Assembly: GCA_963971285.1 (NCBI GenBank)
Contig: OZ020245.1
Coordinates: 20,846,983-20,910,982, forward strand
Direction of reading: 5' to 3'
Length of the DNA stretch: 64,000 nt
From: Astropecten irregularis
Lineage: Eukaryota > Echinodermata > Asteroidea > Paxillosida > Astropectinidae
Below the pieces are notes generated by a model. The model was not told the DNA's origin and searched no databases. It was given only the letters and a program-made list of their open reading frames with translations. The translations under genes were made by a program, and so were the position numbers. Every line of letters starts with the position of its first letter. Position 1 is the first letter of the stretch. Shown here one piece after another: positions 33,929 to 46,388 of this stretch.

Positions 33929-35103
33929 TTTAAAGTCTGTTGCTCTGCAGTTACTACCATCATGGAGGATGGTACAATAAGCCTACAATTCGCCCCTATT
34001 ATTATAATATTCCTAAAAATGATATTTAATTTCTGTTGTATACCGTTTAATGACCCAGAGTACCCCCTAGATGTTTCAAAGCATCAGAGAGCCAGAGTCA
34101 AATTTCTTAAACCCGGAGTGTCTTTGAACAAAACATAAGATGAATTAAAGGGTTTACTGCATGGCATGACATGTTGATTCTTTGTATTGTGTGTGATGAT
34201 GACCAGGGTCCAGTTTCACTGACACACCTGCTTAGCGGCAGAGGAAATTGCTTAGTAAATCTTTGCAATAATTCAATTTCCACTGAGCAGCAGTCATCAT
34301 GCATCAAGGTATGCATCACATGACATTATTTCAGATGGCATAACTTCGCTGTTTGGAAGAAGTTGTCCCCCCTCCTTATTTCATGGAAATCCGGAATCAT
34401 AGAGCTTAATGAATTTTGCAAAACCTACTTATCAGCTTGTGATGGAAGTCATATTGGTTTCTGTTCCCTCATAGCCTATTTGTGGTTGATTAAGTGGGTC
34501 TTTAGTTCTCTACTAAAGAAGTGAGCCCGCAGAAGCCATCTTGAAAAACTGTTTCAGTCAGGAAATTTACTTGGCCTGACTTAATCCCTGGTTTGATGAC
34601 ATCTTGTCAAACATGTCAAGCAACACACTGACTTTCACAGTGTTTCTATCACATTATGATTATAAAAAAATGTGCTGTAATCCTGAAAAGTTTTCCTAGA
34701 GTCTGGCTAAAACAAGCTTTGGGTGAATGCATGATCCTTTGTATCCTCTGCATACATAACTGCATACATAAATGGGTTTTTTTTCAATGGGGTACAATTA
34801 TAACCATTTTCAAATCCATGATGATGAATTAGTCAGCAAACGTTTTCCAATCCCTTATTAAAAGGAGGGAAAAACGAAGACAGTTGGACCTTGCATATTA
34901 AACATTCTCCGAGACTGACCGAAAGAAGGGTGTATACCTTTTTATAGCCTGCATATAAAAATTAGCTCTTGGAGGTTCTGAACTAGCCCAGAAATAAGCA
35001 GATCAAATCACATTTGGATGGTTAAGCCCAAACAAGTTTCTGTTTGCAAATGCATGCATGGTTAAGTTGAAAATGGAGGACGCCGAAACAGAGGAATGGC
35101 ATA
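33929..35103. other. No gene recognised
   Basis: AT-rich. The stretch 34205-34290 begins GGGTCCAGTTTCACTGA and resembles a MITE margin, but no matching end was found. Confidence 0.4.
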
Positions 35104-35135
35104 GGGCCTTTTCGAATACGGAGGCTCAGGCTCAA

Positions 35136-35199
<64 letters not shown>

Positions 35200-35391
35200 T
35201 GTTTCATGAATCCATTCTAAAATAACGGGTATCAAATTAGAGGCTTTTGGCTGTGGTTCGGAAGTAGATTCTCTGGTTTCAAAAGGGAAGCAGAGCTTCA
35301 GCTTCAATGAAAAACCACAACCTATATTTTCAGCTTATGGATGGTGAAACCTGAGCATGAGCTTGAGCCTGAGCCTCTGTTTCAAAAAGGC
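35104..35391 (-). mobile_element. Family P MITE with expanded GGCTCA arm
   Basis: Ends GGGCCTTTTCGAATACGG and TTTCAAAAAGGC flank the reversed P core. The left arm carries about 13 copies of GGCTCA (35123-35200), against two to four in other P copies. In one minus frame this gives an (EP)n run, an artefact of the repeat. Confidence 0.87.
35123..35200. repeat. (GGCTCA)n hexanucleotide array
   Basis: About 78 bases of GGCTCA with one or two variant units, located wholly inside the left arm of the P element. Confidence 0.95.
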
Positions 35392-35776
35392 GAATAAGAA
35401 AGAAGAGGAATTTCTCCCCCAATTTGCAACCTGTCCTCAAATGAAAATGGGCAATAAATCAAATGAGGAACTTGCCACAGAAAAAAACTTGAAGTATAAA
35501 CAAAAAAAGGAAAGTTAGTAACAATGGAATGCCATTGATTTACTTGCATGTATACAAGTGAATGTGCGTGGGTGTGTGTTGTGTCAAGAGGTGACGAACA
35601 AAACTGCAATCAAGCTTTCAGTGATGTACATAAAATGTGCATTTCATGGTTTGACTCATAAACTACCAGTACTCTGTGTACATAAATGTACCGTTTGTTT
35701 GTAGACTTGAAAACAACTTCATGTACATGTACAGAAGTGACCTGTTAAACAGGTCTATCCTCCTCTGGTCCTGCTG
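35392..35776. other. No gene recognised
   Basis: AT-rich, includes ATGTACATGTACA near 35722. Confidence 0.45.
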
Positions 35777-35979
35777 TTAGCCCTAACCCATCTCAATACC
35801 ACACTTTACAACAAATTGTTTTTCCTGTGGTAAGTGTGGTATCCTGAATACCACAATACATGGCAGTGTGGTTTGTGTGGCTATGCTTGGTTTATGATCT
35901 CCAGTTTCCCTGTGGAAACTGTGGTAGTGTGTGGTAAGCAGCTCTTGTCTTGTGTAATATGTGCAAAGGTTAGGGTTAA
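35777..35979. mobile_element. Inverted-repeat element with TTAGCCCTAACC ends
   Basis: Ends TTAGCCCTAACC and GGTTAGGGTTAA are inverted repeats; ACCACAC/GTGTGGT motifs fill the arms. Partner of the 13676-13870 element. Confidence 0.78.
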
Positions 35980-38900
35980 TGTTAAGTATGGGGTAGAACA
36001 TTCAGTTACTAAGTACTATGGGCCTACCCGGCCTTCGTAGAGAAACCTACGTAGTTGGATACTGCACCACGTTAAACCCAGCTCAAGGCAACCCCAGCTC
36101 AAGGTACAAATGGAAACAAAATGCAGTGGTATTTGGCCCTGGGTTATAGGAAAAGCATAATACCGGGCGACAGATCTCTGAATATAGCAGTTTGTGTAAA
36201 AAATGCACTAGATATTCTGTTCTATAGTAATTTACACACAGAGTATAGCTAATCTGTGTACTGTACAGTCACATACATACAGATTGACAATTGTCAGTTT
36301 ACTTAAAACCTAAAATAGAAGGAGTGCAGCTCTGTGTCTCAGCTAGGCCAAAACTTGCACAAATAGAATCATTCATTTTTGTCTAAAATGCCAGTTCCAT
36401 CCTGAATACACTGGATAAGAAATCCATTCTCTGTTTTGTTTTCTAAGAAAACTAAACCACCCAAAACGAACATCTTTAGATCAATAGAGGAAGTCGGTCT
36501 TATTTAAAAATAAATAATAAAGAATTACTCATCTCTATGTACACCATGACATTTAAAAAGCAAAGTTAGCTCTTTAATTATAATCCATCCTAACATTAGT
36601 ACAGGCATAACAAGTTCTGCTTGGAAAATGCAGAGAGTTATATGGATATTGGTTTCACTGGAAACTCTTTTGTTAGATACTATATACCACCACCTAGCAG
36701 TCTGTTTGTCTGCCACAAATCCATTGTATTTTTATTGATAGGATCCAGTCTGTGTAATTGTTTAGGTTGGATTGGCTTTTATACACATTTGAATAGCTGG
36801 TTATTCCTGCCTTTCATATGGAATGATATTCTTCTTTGAAGGTTGTAAAAACATCACTGAAACTAGAAAGGGCTTTCAACCCAAGATAACTTCTAGGCAG
36901 ACAACACACAGCACTCTACCTGAATTTGTTACCGTGAACTGTAGGAGGGGGGGGGGTGTCTTCAAAATCTCTTTTTATGTGGCATTTAAAACAATCACAA
37001 TTTTTGAATGTGCACTAAAATATTCAAATGACGACATCGTGATCAGCCCCGAATCCATCAGAATCCACCAAAATATTTATGTGGAGTCAAGGATGCAAGA
37101 AAAATATTCTGTGTATATTATTTACGTCCAAAGGACTGGGAATCTCAAATGGACAAAACAAAAATTCTAAGGAAATTTGATCTGGTGACAAACTCTCAAC
37201 TGTTTTTCGGACATGATGATGAAGTGGGTTTTGATACAGTTTATATTCTCTTCCCTAAAATGATCCAGATATTGCATGGAATTGTTGTAAATCATTATTA
37301 ATATAAATTGTGTAGGCCTATAGGCCTACATTATACTCTAGGATTGGCAGACCTAAGTTTGGTGGGGTTCCAATTATTTTGTATTCATGAAATCTTGTCA
37401 TTTGTGAAGTCAGTGTTTAATGCCACACTCAGAATTTGGTAGGGACAGTGTCATGTTGATAAATAGTGCCAAGTAGTGGTGTTGGGATCACCCTTTGCGA
37501 AGGCCAAATATTTGCCAAAATCAGCAATTTTGTTTGTGAGGAGCCAACAACCCCTCTTTCCTGCAGCTTCCAGTCACCCCTTTAAATCTACTGGACCAGG
37601 CAAATTGCCTTGAGTTTCATGCCATTCATCCCGGACTCAGGACTCAATGACTTCATTCCACAGGGGAGCTCAATCAGGTCAAGGCTATGGGGTTTGTCCA
37701 AGTTAAACTGCAACCCGAAGGGGGGTAATATGTTGGGAAGGTTTGAGGTGAGTCAAGTCCTTCATCCAGTTGAAGTTGAAACTTCTCGTTAACGTGTATC
37801 CCATGAGGTTGTTAGTCACAAGCCAGCAGGCATCCTGTTTCCTCACTTGTGTAGTAGTCGTAGTAGAACTAGTAGTAGTAGCAGCGCTTGTGTTCTGTCA
37901 AACTCTCCTGGCATAAACAGTGTGACTCAGTTCCCAGTATAGCTGGCTAGTGTACATTGTGCATGTACATCCCTGACATCAGCAATTTCAATCAGGGGCG
38001 CCTTCAACTGTCCTACATGCTACAGTGTTTCCCCCCTCCAGTACCCCTCTCCCACTCCTTGTTGATGTTTTTGTGGATGACCTCCGACCAATGTTGTTGT
38101 TGAGGTCCTTCTCTAAATCTGATTAACAGAGGTGATGACTGTGAGGAAATGAAAATAAGCAAGGTGCATCAATCCTGCCGTACTGATTCCCTTGCTCTTC
38201 TTGGGCAAGGGGGAGGGGGATGACATGAAGTGTCAAGAAATTAGTGACACGCTAAGTAATTCATCCCTCTTTCATAAAACATGAAGGTAAAACAACTCAT
38301 GTTTTACATTAATATCTGTATTAACGCCTCTGGCTTCATTTGGCAGACAAGCTAGAGGGTTTTGAAATGCAAAGGGAAGAGTGAGTTTATGCAAGTACCT
38401 GTCATGCTTGATGTAGGCCCTACATGTGTATGCATTATCAAGTAAACAACAGTGCAATGTATGACAAGCAAAATCCAGGCTTATTTGGGTTGCAGTTTGA
38501 AGAATGACTATTGGTATCAAATTTGTTCAACTTAATTTGACCCTGTTTGTGATACTAACAAATGTGACAGAATTGAAGATTCAATTTTGAGCAGTGGAAA
38601 AAAGCTGACAAGCTGGCCTTCTCGGACATTCCACTCTTAGTTAGAGACTAGTGTGTCTTGATTGATTCTAAGATGTAGTAGTTTGGGGGAGCCTCAGGGA
38701 CTCAGCCTGATGTGTGTAGTGCTTTCTCTGGCCTGGTACCCTTGTCCTGACTCATTGACCACTTGGTTGGGTATTGAAAGACTTCTCATTTTGTTGCCCA
38801 TTAGTTCCACACTCCCAAATGGGAAGGGATATTCTCCCTATTTAAAGTGCACTTCTATGAGAGAAATTGAAATGTGACCCGGAGCATATCAAGGGGTGCT

Positions 38901-39087
38901 ATTAAGGCAATTACTTTGGGCACGTTGGGAATGACCTGGGGCAACTAGGGAATGACCTGGGTCACTAAGGCAATGACCTGGGGCAATGACACTCCAATGC
39001 TGTAACTTAGTTGCGAGTTTGCAAAGTTCATGTCCTTTTTTGGTCGTAATAGCACTTTTTTAACATTGGTTACACTCTGGAGGGCTT
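35980..39087. other. No gene recognised; palindrome, triplets and a minisatellite
   Basis: Holds the perfect palindrome TGTAGGCCTATAGGCCTACA at 37311-37330, a GTAGTA-type triplet stretch near 37855-37885 and a G10 run near 36950. The degenerate tandem AATGACCTGGGGCA at 38924-38990 is about three units of 20-24 bp. The 115-codon ORF at 36823-37170 lacks motifs and splice context. Confidence 0.45.
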
Positions 39088-39213
39088 GGGGTCGATTTCA
39101 CAAAGCCCTACCGTCGATCGTAACTCGAGATACGGAGGATAACCCATGGTATCCTACGTAGGGCCGCAATGTCATCACAAGTCCTACGATTAATAACAAA
39201 TCACGATAACCCC
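39088..39213. mobile_element. MITE remnant, GTCGATTTCAC family
   Basis: GGGGTCGATTTCACAAAGCCC, TCGATCGTAACTCGAG and GAGGATAACCC match the order seen at 5377-5523. The right end is decayed. Confidence 0.6.
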
Positions 39214-39270
39214 TGATGTTTCAATCCTATTCCTAGTAGGAGCTTCCAAAGGCTATGGTTTGTAGTTAAA

Positions 39271-39334
39271 CTTGCTAGGAGTTAGGAGGGCCTGTCATTT
39301 TTCGATCCTAGCAGGATCTTTATCAAAGGCTAAA
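39271..39334 (-). mobile_element. Family H fragment
   Basis: GCTAGGAGTTAGGAGGGCCT, TTCGATCCTAGCAGGATCTT and ATCAAAGGCTAAA. A SINE S1 copy begins 16 bp downstream. Confidence 0.75.
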
Positions 39335-39349
39335 TGATTTTAAAGTTTT

Positions 39350-39505
39350 TGTGAACAAAGAAAAATTGACTGGAGCGAGATTCAAACCGGCGACCTCCTG
39401 AATACGGTACAGGTGCTCTACCAACTGAGCAATCCAGCCCTACGTTGGTGGTGACCCCAATAGTCAATTATCTTTGTTTGTTTGGCAGTCAGAAGCCACG
39501 ATTCC
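39350..39505 (-). mobile_element. tRNA-derived SINE S1, copy (minus)
   Basis: Minus-strand A box GCTCAGTTGGTAGAGC and a mutated B box GGTTTGAATCTCG, with the GTGAACAAAGAAAAATTGAC end at left. The upstream block is truncated after CAGAAGCCACG. Confidence 0.83.
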
Positions 39506-40311
39506 ATGATTCTATGATTCTAAAGTTTGTTAAACTTGATATGGAGGTATCTTTTCAATGTAAGTTGTTCCCATATTAACCATAATTTGATAGGTTCATC
39601 CTTGCTTGATAGTTTGACCGTCTTTTCCCTGCTCAGTGGTTCTAATCAGTTAAAATGATTGATGACGGTAGTAATGTTTAGTTTTAGGGGCTCCTAGATG
39701 ATAGTGGTTGTTATCTTTTTTTCATTCAGGATGTCAGTTAGGCCAGTCAGTCTGGGGCCATAATATTATCCCTTGGACTAAATTTCGTACTTTCGTTTTC
39801 ATCCTGCAATATTATGTTCACAAATAACAGCAGTCCGGGTTTTTTTTTCCTCAATCAGAATTAATTTGCACACACCAGGTGCAAGCTAGACTGGGGAGAG
39901 AATTCCCCCAGTGGCCTCCCAAATTCACTTGCTGGGACCCCAGACTTGCGAGGCTTACATCACTGCGAAAAAATGTGGCGCTATTCAAAAGAAGGGCCCC
40001 CTTCATGCCATGCCCGAATGACTACACAAATAAGCAGACCAATGCCAGCGTTCCTTTGCCATTGTTGTGTCATTCTGGAACGACTCCTGGAAACTCCTGT
40101 TCCGTTTGAATCCCGACAACACCGGCTTGTCAGCAACCTTTTCAAAAGTGTTTTTTTTCATCACGCTCAAAAGAGTCTCACTGCTGGTCTAAGTGATGTC
40201 CTTTTGTACGTCTATTGTCGAGCTGCCATTTTCCAGAAAGTAATTATGCAGATGATGTCACTGCAGATTTCAGCAGCTTTAATCCATCCGTGATTGTTAC
40301 TAGGCCCACAA
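39506..40311. other. No gene recognised
   Basis: The frames open around 39879-40293 are short and overlap on the same strand. No motif or splice evidence. Confidence 0.4.
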
Positions 40312-40550
40312 GGGCCAATTTCATAGAGCTGCTGAGCACAAAAAAAAATTGCTTAGCACAAAAATAGCTTGCCCAATTAAACAAACTACCATCAAAAATT
40401 CCATTTGATATTCATGCTCAGCAAACAACAGCCAAAGAACATTTGCAAGAGAGACACAACACACGGTTGGTTGTTAATCCTGTTTTTACTAAGACAGAAA
40501 TGTCATGCTTAGCGAATTGTTGTGCTAAGCAGCTCTATGAAATTGGACCC
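40312..40550 (+). mobile_element. Family A MITE, copy 4
   Basis: GGGCCAATTTCATAGAGCTG at left and AGCTCTATGAAATTGGACCC at right; orientation as 2415-2660. Confidence 0.9.
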
Positions 40551-40679
40551 TGGTTGTATGTACACCTATAGTACATCTTCCATATACATGTCATTTTTAA
40601 TGGGTGTCTTGTTATTTTTATAATGACCATGACATCACAACATGATCTGGAAAAATGAAAATTTCTCGTTATTTTCCAA

Positions 40680-41100
40680 CAGGTGATTCCTTGGACTAGC
40701 CATAATCCCTGTGTTTTGTCCTTTGTTGTACTGTATTCATTAGTTTACGACTTTACGTTTCATCTTGTAATTATTATTTTCTACAATATGCTTGCTTGAC
40801 TGTGCATAATGCAAGTGCATTTTGTATTGCCAACCACTCTTAAAACTCACGAATCCTTATGAAAAGAGAAAAGTGCCTCTTTTCCGGTTGATTTCTTGGA
40901 CTAACCAGAAATCTTATTTCTTGCTCCTTAATTGTTTGTACAGCGTGTTTACTTTTCTTCTTGTAGTGGGGTCTGAGCATACTTTTCAGAGCAGGGAAGA
41001 GAATGTAATGCGTTGGCTCATATTGTATTGCAAATCACTATTGAGAACGGAGAATCCTTACAAAAAAATGAACAGAAGGAAAACTCATATGGAAATCTGC
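40680..41100 (+). repeat. Diverged two-copy tandem duplication, about 200 bp
   Basis: GGTGATTCCTTGGACTAGCC and GGTTGATTTCTTGGACTAACC, then TATTGCCAACCACT and TATTGCAAATCACT, then AATCCTTATGAAAAG and AATCCTTACAAAAA recur about 200 bp apart in the same order. The copies are well diverged. Confidence 0.55.
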
Positions 41101-43766
41101 ATGAGCTTACTGTAGTCAGTGGCTGATGATGGTGGTATTGGTAAGCAGGTAGGTTTGCTTTTAGAAGCAAGCTTAAAGGGTGGAAAAACAGACTTAGGCT
41201 GTGTCACCTTATACAGATTCACTATGGAACTGAGGTCACCCAGTTTAATAATACATGTACATACAACAAGAGATGTTCTATCCATGTTAATCTTTCTTCT
41301 CCTTTTATATTGTACAACCTTGTACAGGAGACTGTTGACTTGATGGAGGGTGTTTTTCCAAAGTGATAAGGAAAGATCTGACCAGACAGCTCTCCTCTCT
41401 CCTAGCTGAAACGCCTGTTCTCCTTTGGTTGTACAACAGGTGGTAAGCAATCCCTGCAAGTCCATTGATATTATTTCTACCCACTCCAATAGTTTGGAAC
41501 AGTCAAGGACAAGTTCCAATACAGACTAGGGATGGAGTGTTCCATTACATTTGGGGGACACGGGGTAAGCCTCTCTTCCGTGAGGGACTGCCTTTGCAAA
41601 CAAAAATATATACGGTACCCCCAATGTTTTGCTCTGGTTTTTTTAATGTAGCTCTGCTGAATTTGCCCTGAGGGTGGGGAACTTGCAAGTTTCCTCTCTG
41701 AATATGCTGAGGTCTGCTGTACAGGCAGTGGTTTTTCTCAATTAGTCATACTACTAGGAGCGTAATTTCCTTTTTGTTTGACGAGCAGTTGTTAAGCAAC
41801 TGAAAATAGTCCAGCGGAATTCTTTTGAGGGTTATAAATTATATCACGATGCCAACAGCACATTGATGGAGCCTCGTGGAAGCTTCAGATCTGGCAGGCC
41901 AATTGCCTTATCCTGTGGAAAACTTTTAAAGTCGGCGGAGAGACTGTCACCCAAACGGATGTCGAACCGGCCCAACTCTGCCAAAATCTAGTATCACCAC
42001 AGTAAAGCAAAGGCAATGTTACTTTATATGAAGCCTTTCCACAGCTGTCTTTCAACTTGGCTCAAGTCCAAGGAATGTGCCATAGGGACACTGCACAGTA
42101 ATGGATTTGGCAGATTCTGGAAGGTTCCAAACCAGATGAAAGGGGGTTAAAGTTGAAATGCTTTGCTAAATTCCCATGGTTGAGAGCCTTCAAATAGCTG
42201 GTAAAAAAAAAAATGAAACATCAAGCTGCTGTATAACTGATAAATGAAACATTTCAAGTCTTTTTCATTTTTTAGGTGATTCAGAAATCGACCAGTAACC
42301 TTCAGTTATTGTACTTCCATACAGCACCTCTTATTACTTTTAGCATTGATCATTACCAATGGCGATGAACCTGTGCGGTCTCATTTGAAATCACTCTGAT
42401 CATGTTAATCATGTCAGAGTTCCCTTACTCTCCTCCACTGCATATCAAAAAGTTATAAAAAAAAAAAAAATAAGAGAGAAAAAAAATTGTACTGTAAAAT
42501 TAGCTCTTTAATAAAAAAAAATACATCTGAGCGGGCTAATCCATCAAATGAATGGGATATGACATGACTGTAGTAATTCTGTTTCCTGTGCCGTTTTTTA
42601 TTTCTATGAAAAGAGTTTTGGGTCCATTGTGGAGCAGTGGAGCAGAGCAAGAGCAGAGGCTCTTTGATGGGGGACCAGTGCTTTGATTTTTGAGGCCCCG
42701 GCATGATCCTGTGTTGCTTTACAGATATATAGCCCGGAGTGGGTTATTTTTAAAAGTCTGAAAGAGTTACACTAACTATATTGCCAGCTCCCGCACTATG
42801 TTGCGGATTTTTTGTGTTGATTGATTCATAGGTGTATACATGTAGCCACAATTGTACTACACACGAATGGATGAAATTGTACTACACCTGAATGGATGAA
42901 ATGAATCACAATTCCCCACAGCTAACCCTTGGAGTGGAAATCAAGAGGAATTTATGATGGTGTTTCACCACAAGAAAAATCCTCATTTTCTCGGGACATA
43001 GAACTGACTGATATTTTGAAATATTAAAGCAGGTCAACAGTTTCTTTCTGATGCACAAATCAAATGGAAACGTGAATTAAATTGGGACCTTAAGACTCGT
43101 TTTGTACGATTGAGTCACTCATTAGGTTACATGCTGTATTCAATTAATCGATGGCAGAATAAAAGTGTTTCTCTGGTACTTTATATGATTATGACCAGAG
43201 GTAAAAATTGACCTCCATGATCTGACCAAGCTGTATCAGGATTTCAACACTGATTTCTGTTCACAAATCTGGAATTCCATGTTTGTGAGTACAATATTGA
43301 TACCAGAACAACCAACTTATTCAATGTGTCCACATAAGTTGCTCAAATTCTCTCTCAATTATGCTGATTTATGTTAAACATGCAAGAGGTTTTATAGCCA
43401 AACCACATTTGTAACCGAGTCAGGGGTTTTGGGCATTTATTCTATTTTTTTAGACTGTGGTTTAAGTGGTTTTGTTGCAGTTTTGACACAAATTGTCTCA
43501 TTCTGTAGGTGTTTCAAGATATGTAAAAGCACAGAATCAAACTATGGGCCTACATGTTATGTGAATGCACAATTCACTTTATGGAACCACTTGAAGATTT
43601 GGAAGGATATGTCATGTTTTTCGTTGCTGGTTTATTATGAGCTGATTATTTGCAAGTTGTCTTCATGGAAAAGTGTGTTGGGCTAATGGGCTTCATGTTA
43701 AAGTATTCTGAAGTCTGTTATGTCATTGGTGAGCAAGCAATTCTTTCTGATGAGATAAGATGATTA
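41101..43766. other. No gene recognised
   Basis: Includes the longest ATG-started ORF in the window (minus, 41085-41519, 144 codons). It has no recognisable domain, no transmembrane pattern and no paralogue in the window, so I do not call it a gene. A-rich runs at 42457-42487. Confidence 0.4.
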
Positions 43767-43887
43767 GAGGCCTGTTTGTTTAAAGCACAGGATCACGAAT
43801 CTTGCGGATCCAGATCCCATTTTAGCGTACCCTGCATAGGAGGTGGATCCCTAAATCTGGAATCCTTTGCGTTAAACAAACAGGCCC
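43767..43887. mobile_element. MITE, GGGCCTGTTTG family, copy 2
   Basis: Very close to 407-526 along its whole length (CACGAATC, GCGGATC, CCCATTTTAGCGTACCCTGC), same orientation. TA lies at both borders. Confidence 0.87.
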
Positions 43888-44533
43888 TAAATCTCTAGCT
43901 TGGACAAGTTGTTATTGGTGTGTTATGTAATTTAGTTATCTCATGTATTTTTTATTAATATAGATCCAGGTTTTTTTGTACATAGTCGTATTTATTTATC
44001 TCATATTCAGTCTAGTTTGCTGGCCTGAGTTGCTTGTTTTTGTTATTTCTGATGTTCAATAAAGTCCCGTCAGTTTATTAACTTATAAACAGTATGTCAG
44101 CCTTGTGTGTTTCCTCTCCCCAGCAAGCCTAACAAGCTTGTAACCATTTTCTTTTTCAACAAGTGGACCAGTCTGGCACTTTCCTCTTTTCACACCTGTC
44201 CATCAATCGTCGAGTCCAAAAATCTGTTTACGCTTGACAGGCTGGGTATTCCATTAAACGCCAGAGGGGTGTTATAACCTCAAGGTTATTTTTTCGTCAG
44301 CACATCAGTGGCCTTTTTTTTAATCTGTGCGAGATCAGCCGCTAAATTAATTAAACTGTTAGATTTGAGGAAAGGCGTTATCGATTATAACGTCACGTTT
44401 CAGTTTTCTTTTCGTTTTGACATTGCATTCATAGACTAATAAGGAAAAATGGTTTATAGATGATCATGAATATTTTTCTTAAATCACCAATCGTTATCAA
44501 TGTAAGAAGTTGAAGTTGTCCGTTTTAACAAAA
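43888..44533. other. No gene recognised
   Basis: AT-rich spacer with an AATAAAGTCC near 44058 and no exon support. Confidence 0.45.
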
Positions 44534-44612
44534 AAGCCGTTGAGAACTAGAAAGATCCTGCTAGGATACAAACGCGTCATGGCCTTATATTTCTACCTCC
44601 ATGCTCCAAGCT
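44534..44612 (+). mobile_element. Diverged family H fragment
   Basis: GCCGTTGAGAACTAGAAAGA, GATCCTGCTAGGAT, ACAAACGCGTCATGGCCT and CTCCAAGC are recognisable. An A-run and an S1 fragment follow. Confidence 0.6.
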
Positions 44613-44633
44613 AAAAAAAAAAAAAAGGTATTG

Positions 44634-44692
44634 AAAAGTGAACAAAAAAATGACTGGAGTGGGATTCGAACCAGCGACTTCCGGAATACCGA
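44634..44692 (-). mobile_element. SINE S1 fragment (minus)
   Basis: AAGTGAACAAAAAAATGACT, then B box GGTTCGAATCCC on the minus strand. It breaks off at GGAATACCG, before the A box. Confidence 0.7.
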
Positions 44693-46040
44693 AAAAGAAG
44701 TACGTAGAGGTAGCGAGGGAAAAAAACAAATAGCTAACGTCTTGTCAATTCAATATTTTTGATGGAGGAAATCGTTTCGAAAAAGACTGTTTCTGGTTAA
44801 AAGGTCATGTTGCAGCAACGCGGGCACATCCGTAAAAACAAAACCTTGAAAATGACAAACTGTAAACCTTCCTTCAATGTCAATAACCTTTATACTGTAT
44901 TATTTATAGGTTCCAAGTTCCTTGTCCCCACTGAGTGTGTGCATGAGGGAACTATACTACACGTACAGTCGGTATACCAGACGTAGATCACGTAACACAC
45001 GGTACTATGGATAGGTCACGGTCACCAGTCTAACTGATTCCAAGAATCCGTGACGTCATGAAAGTTTAGTGACGCTACAGGGAGACTAATTAATCCCGGG
45101 CTACTTGTAAGTCGTATTATAGGGGGGATTAGGCTTAATATTGGGCCCAGCTAAACTGGCTGGATGGAAGGGGCTTTTTGGTGATCAGATCCCAACCCAC
45201 ATAAGATTTGACTGGGGTGAATGGTTAATACCATAAGTAGTAAGTAGACTTTACAGACAAACATTCTAAGTATCCTGAAACCGCAACATGATCTTAAAGT
45301 TACAAGCCATGCTGGTGGAAGCATCAAGCAAGTTCTATAATTAGCATTCATTGAGTAGCGTTTTATTGTGGTCTTATTTTCATTGAATTGTGTCAATTGA
45401 GGCTTTATTTTATGAGCTATTAATTGAATGTAAATTGCAAGGCTGTTAATCTATACACACATGGTAAGTGGTACAATATTTACACTGTAAATGATATAGG
45501 CCCATCATGCGTACACTTGAAATGGATGCTGATCATGTTACAATCTCATGACATCAATTATAGAAGATATAAAAATTATGGTTGGTAAGAAAAGACACGA
45601 CAAAATGCTCCTTCCTAGTTAGGTGGAGACTATTACCCAATTCTCTTTCCCCATTCTTGACAACCCCTGTCATAATGTGGGCGTGAAAACCTGTGCCATA
45701 TAAATTGTGAGGTCAAGTAAAATATACTGTCGGTTTTCAAGCACGGGGCTAGTCTGACTTTTATGGCCAAAGCAGGAAGACAGTGTCAGCTCAGTGAGTT
45801 AATCCCCCACGCGGCTTCCCCCAGCCCTTAATTCCACAACCCCCGCTTCCCATTCACAAATTATGTCGTCATCACGTTGCCCGTGTCAGCAATTCTACGC
45901 GTGTTTTATTTCAAGCTGGAGTTTGGAACTTCAAAGTACTAGTTCCTGGAACCGCGTGGAAGTAACAGCGAACGTGCATATTGTTAATATTGACTATAGT
46001 TGGAAGAAATTCTCTGCAGTATTTTAAAATTTGTATTCCG
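44693..46040. other. No gene recognised; one TGACGTCA
   Basis: An exact CRE octamer lies at 45051-45058. The patch at 45820-45905 is C-rich. No convincing exon. Confidence 0.4.
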
Positions 46041-46388
46041 TTTAAACAATATGGGATTGGTAACATACCCAAACAGAAACATGTTTTCAGATTTACATAT
46101 AATTTAATTAAGGGTACATGTATATGAAGATTGTGCATGGTAGAAACATTATACACCGTTTAGATATTTCTACCTGAAATGCTGTATTTATCCAGACATT
46201 ACTCAAACAAAGACCGAAAGCAGTTTTGATCTCGGGGTAAGATCAAGGCCATTCTTTATGTTTTAATTATAAGAAAAATCGAGTCGGTTTTCGCTATTTT
46301 CTCGGGACTCATGTCCGATTGAGCTGTTGGATAAGAGACAGTGTAAAGCTTTTCTGTGACATTTACCAATCATGTATTACACCTTTAA
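46041..46388 (-). mobile_element. Family K element, subfamily K2
   Basis: The right end TTACCAATCATGTATTACAC plus CTTTAA is the complement of the left end of 56603-56954. Both share TTGATCTTACCCCGAGATC-type self-complementary sequence in the centre. The left terminus is decayed. Confidence 0.78.

Noticed and set aside
36823..37170. 115-codon plus ORF as an exon
   Set aside because: Crosses a G10 homopolymer and has no motif or splice sites of quality.
41085..41519. Longest ORF with an ATG (144 codons, minus strand)
   Set aside because: No recognisable motif, no splice context, no low-divergence relative in the window, and length within reach of chance for 64 kb. It overlaps sequence next to a diverged tandem duplication.
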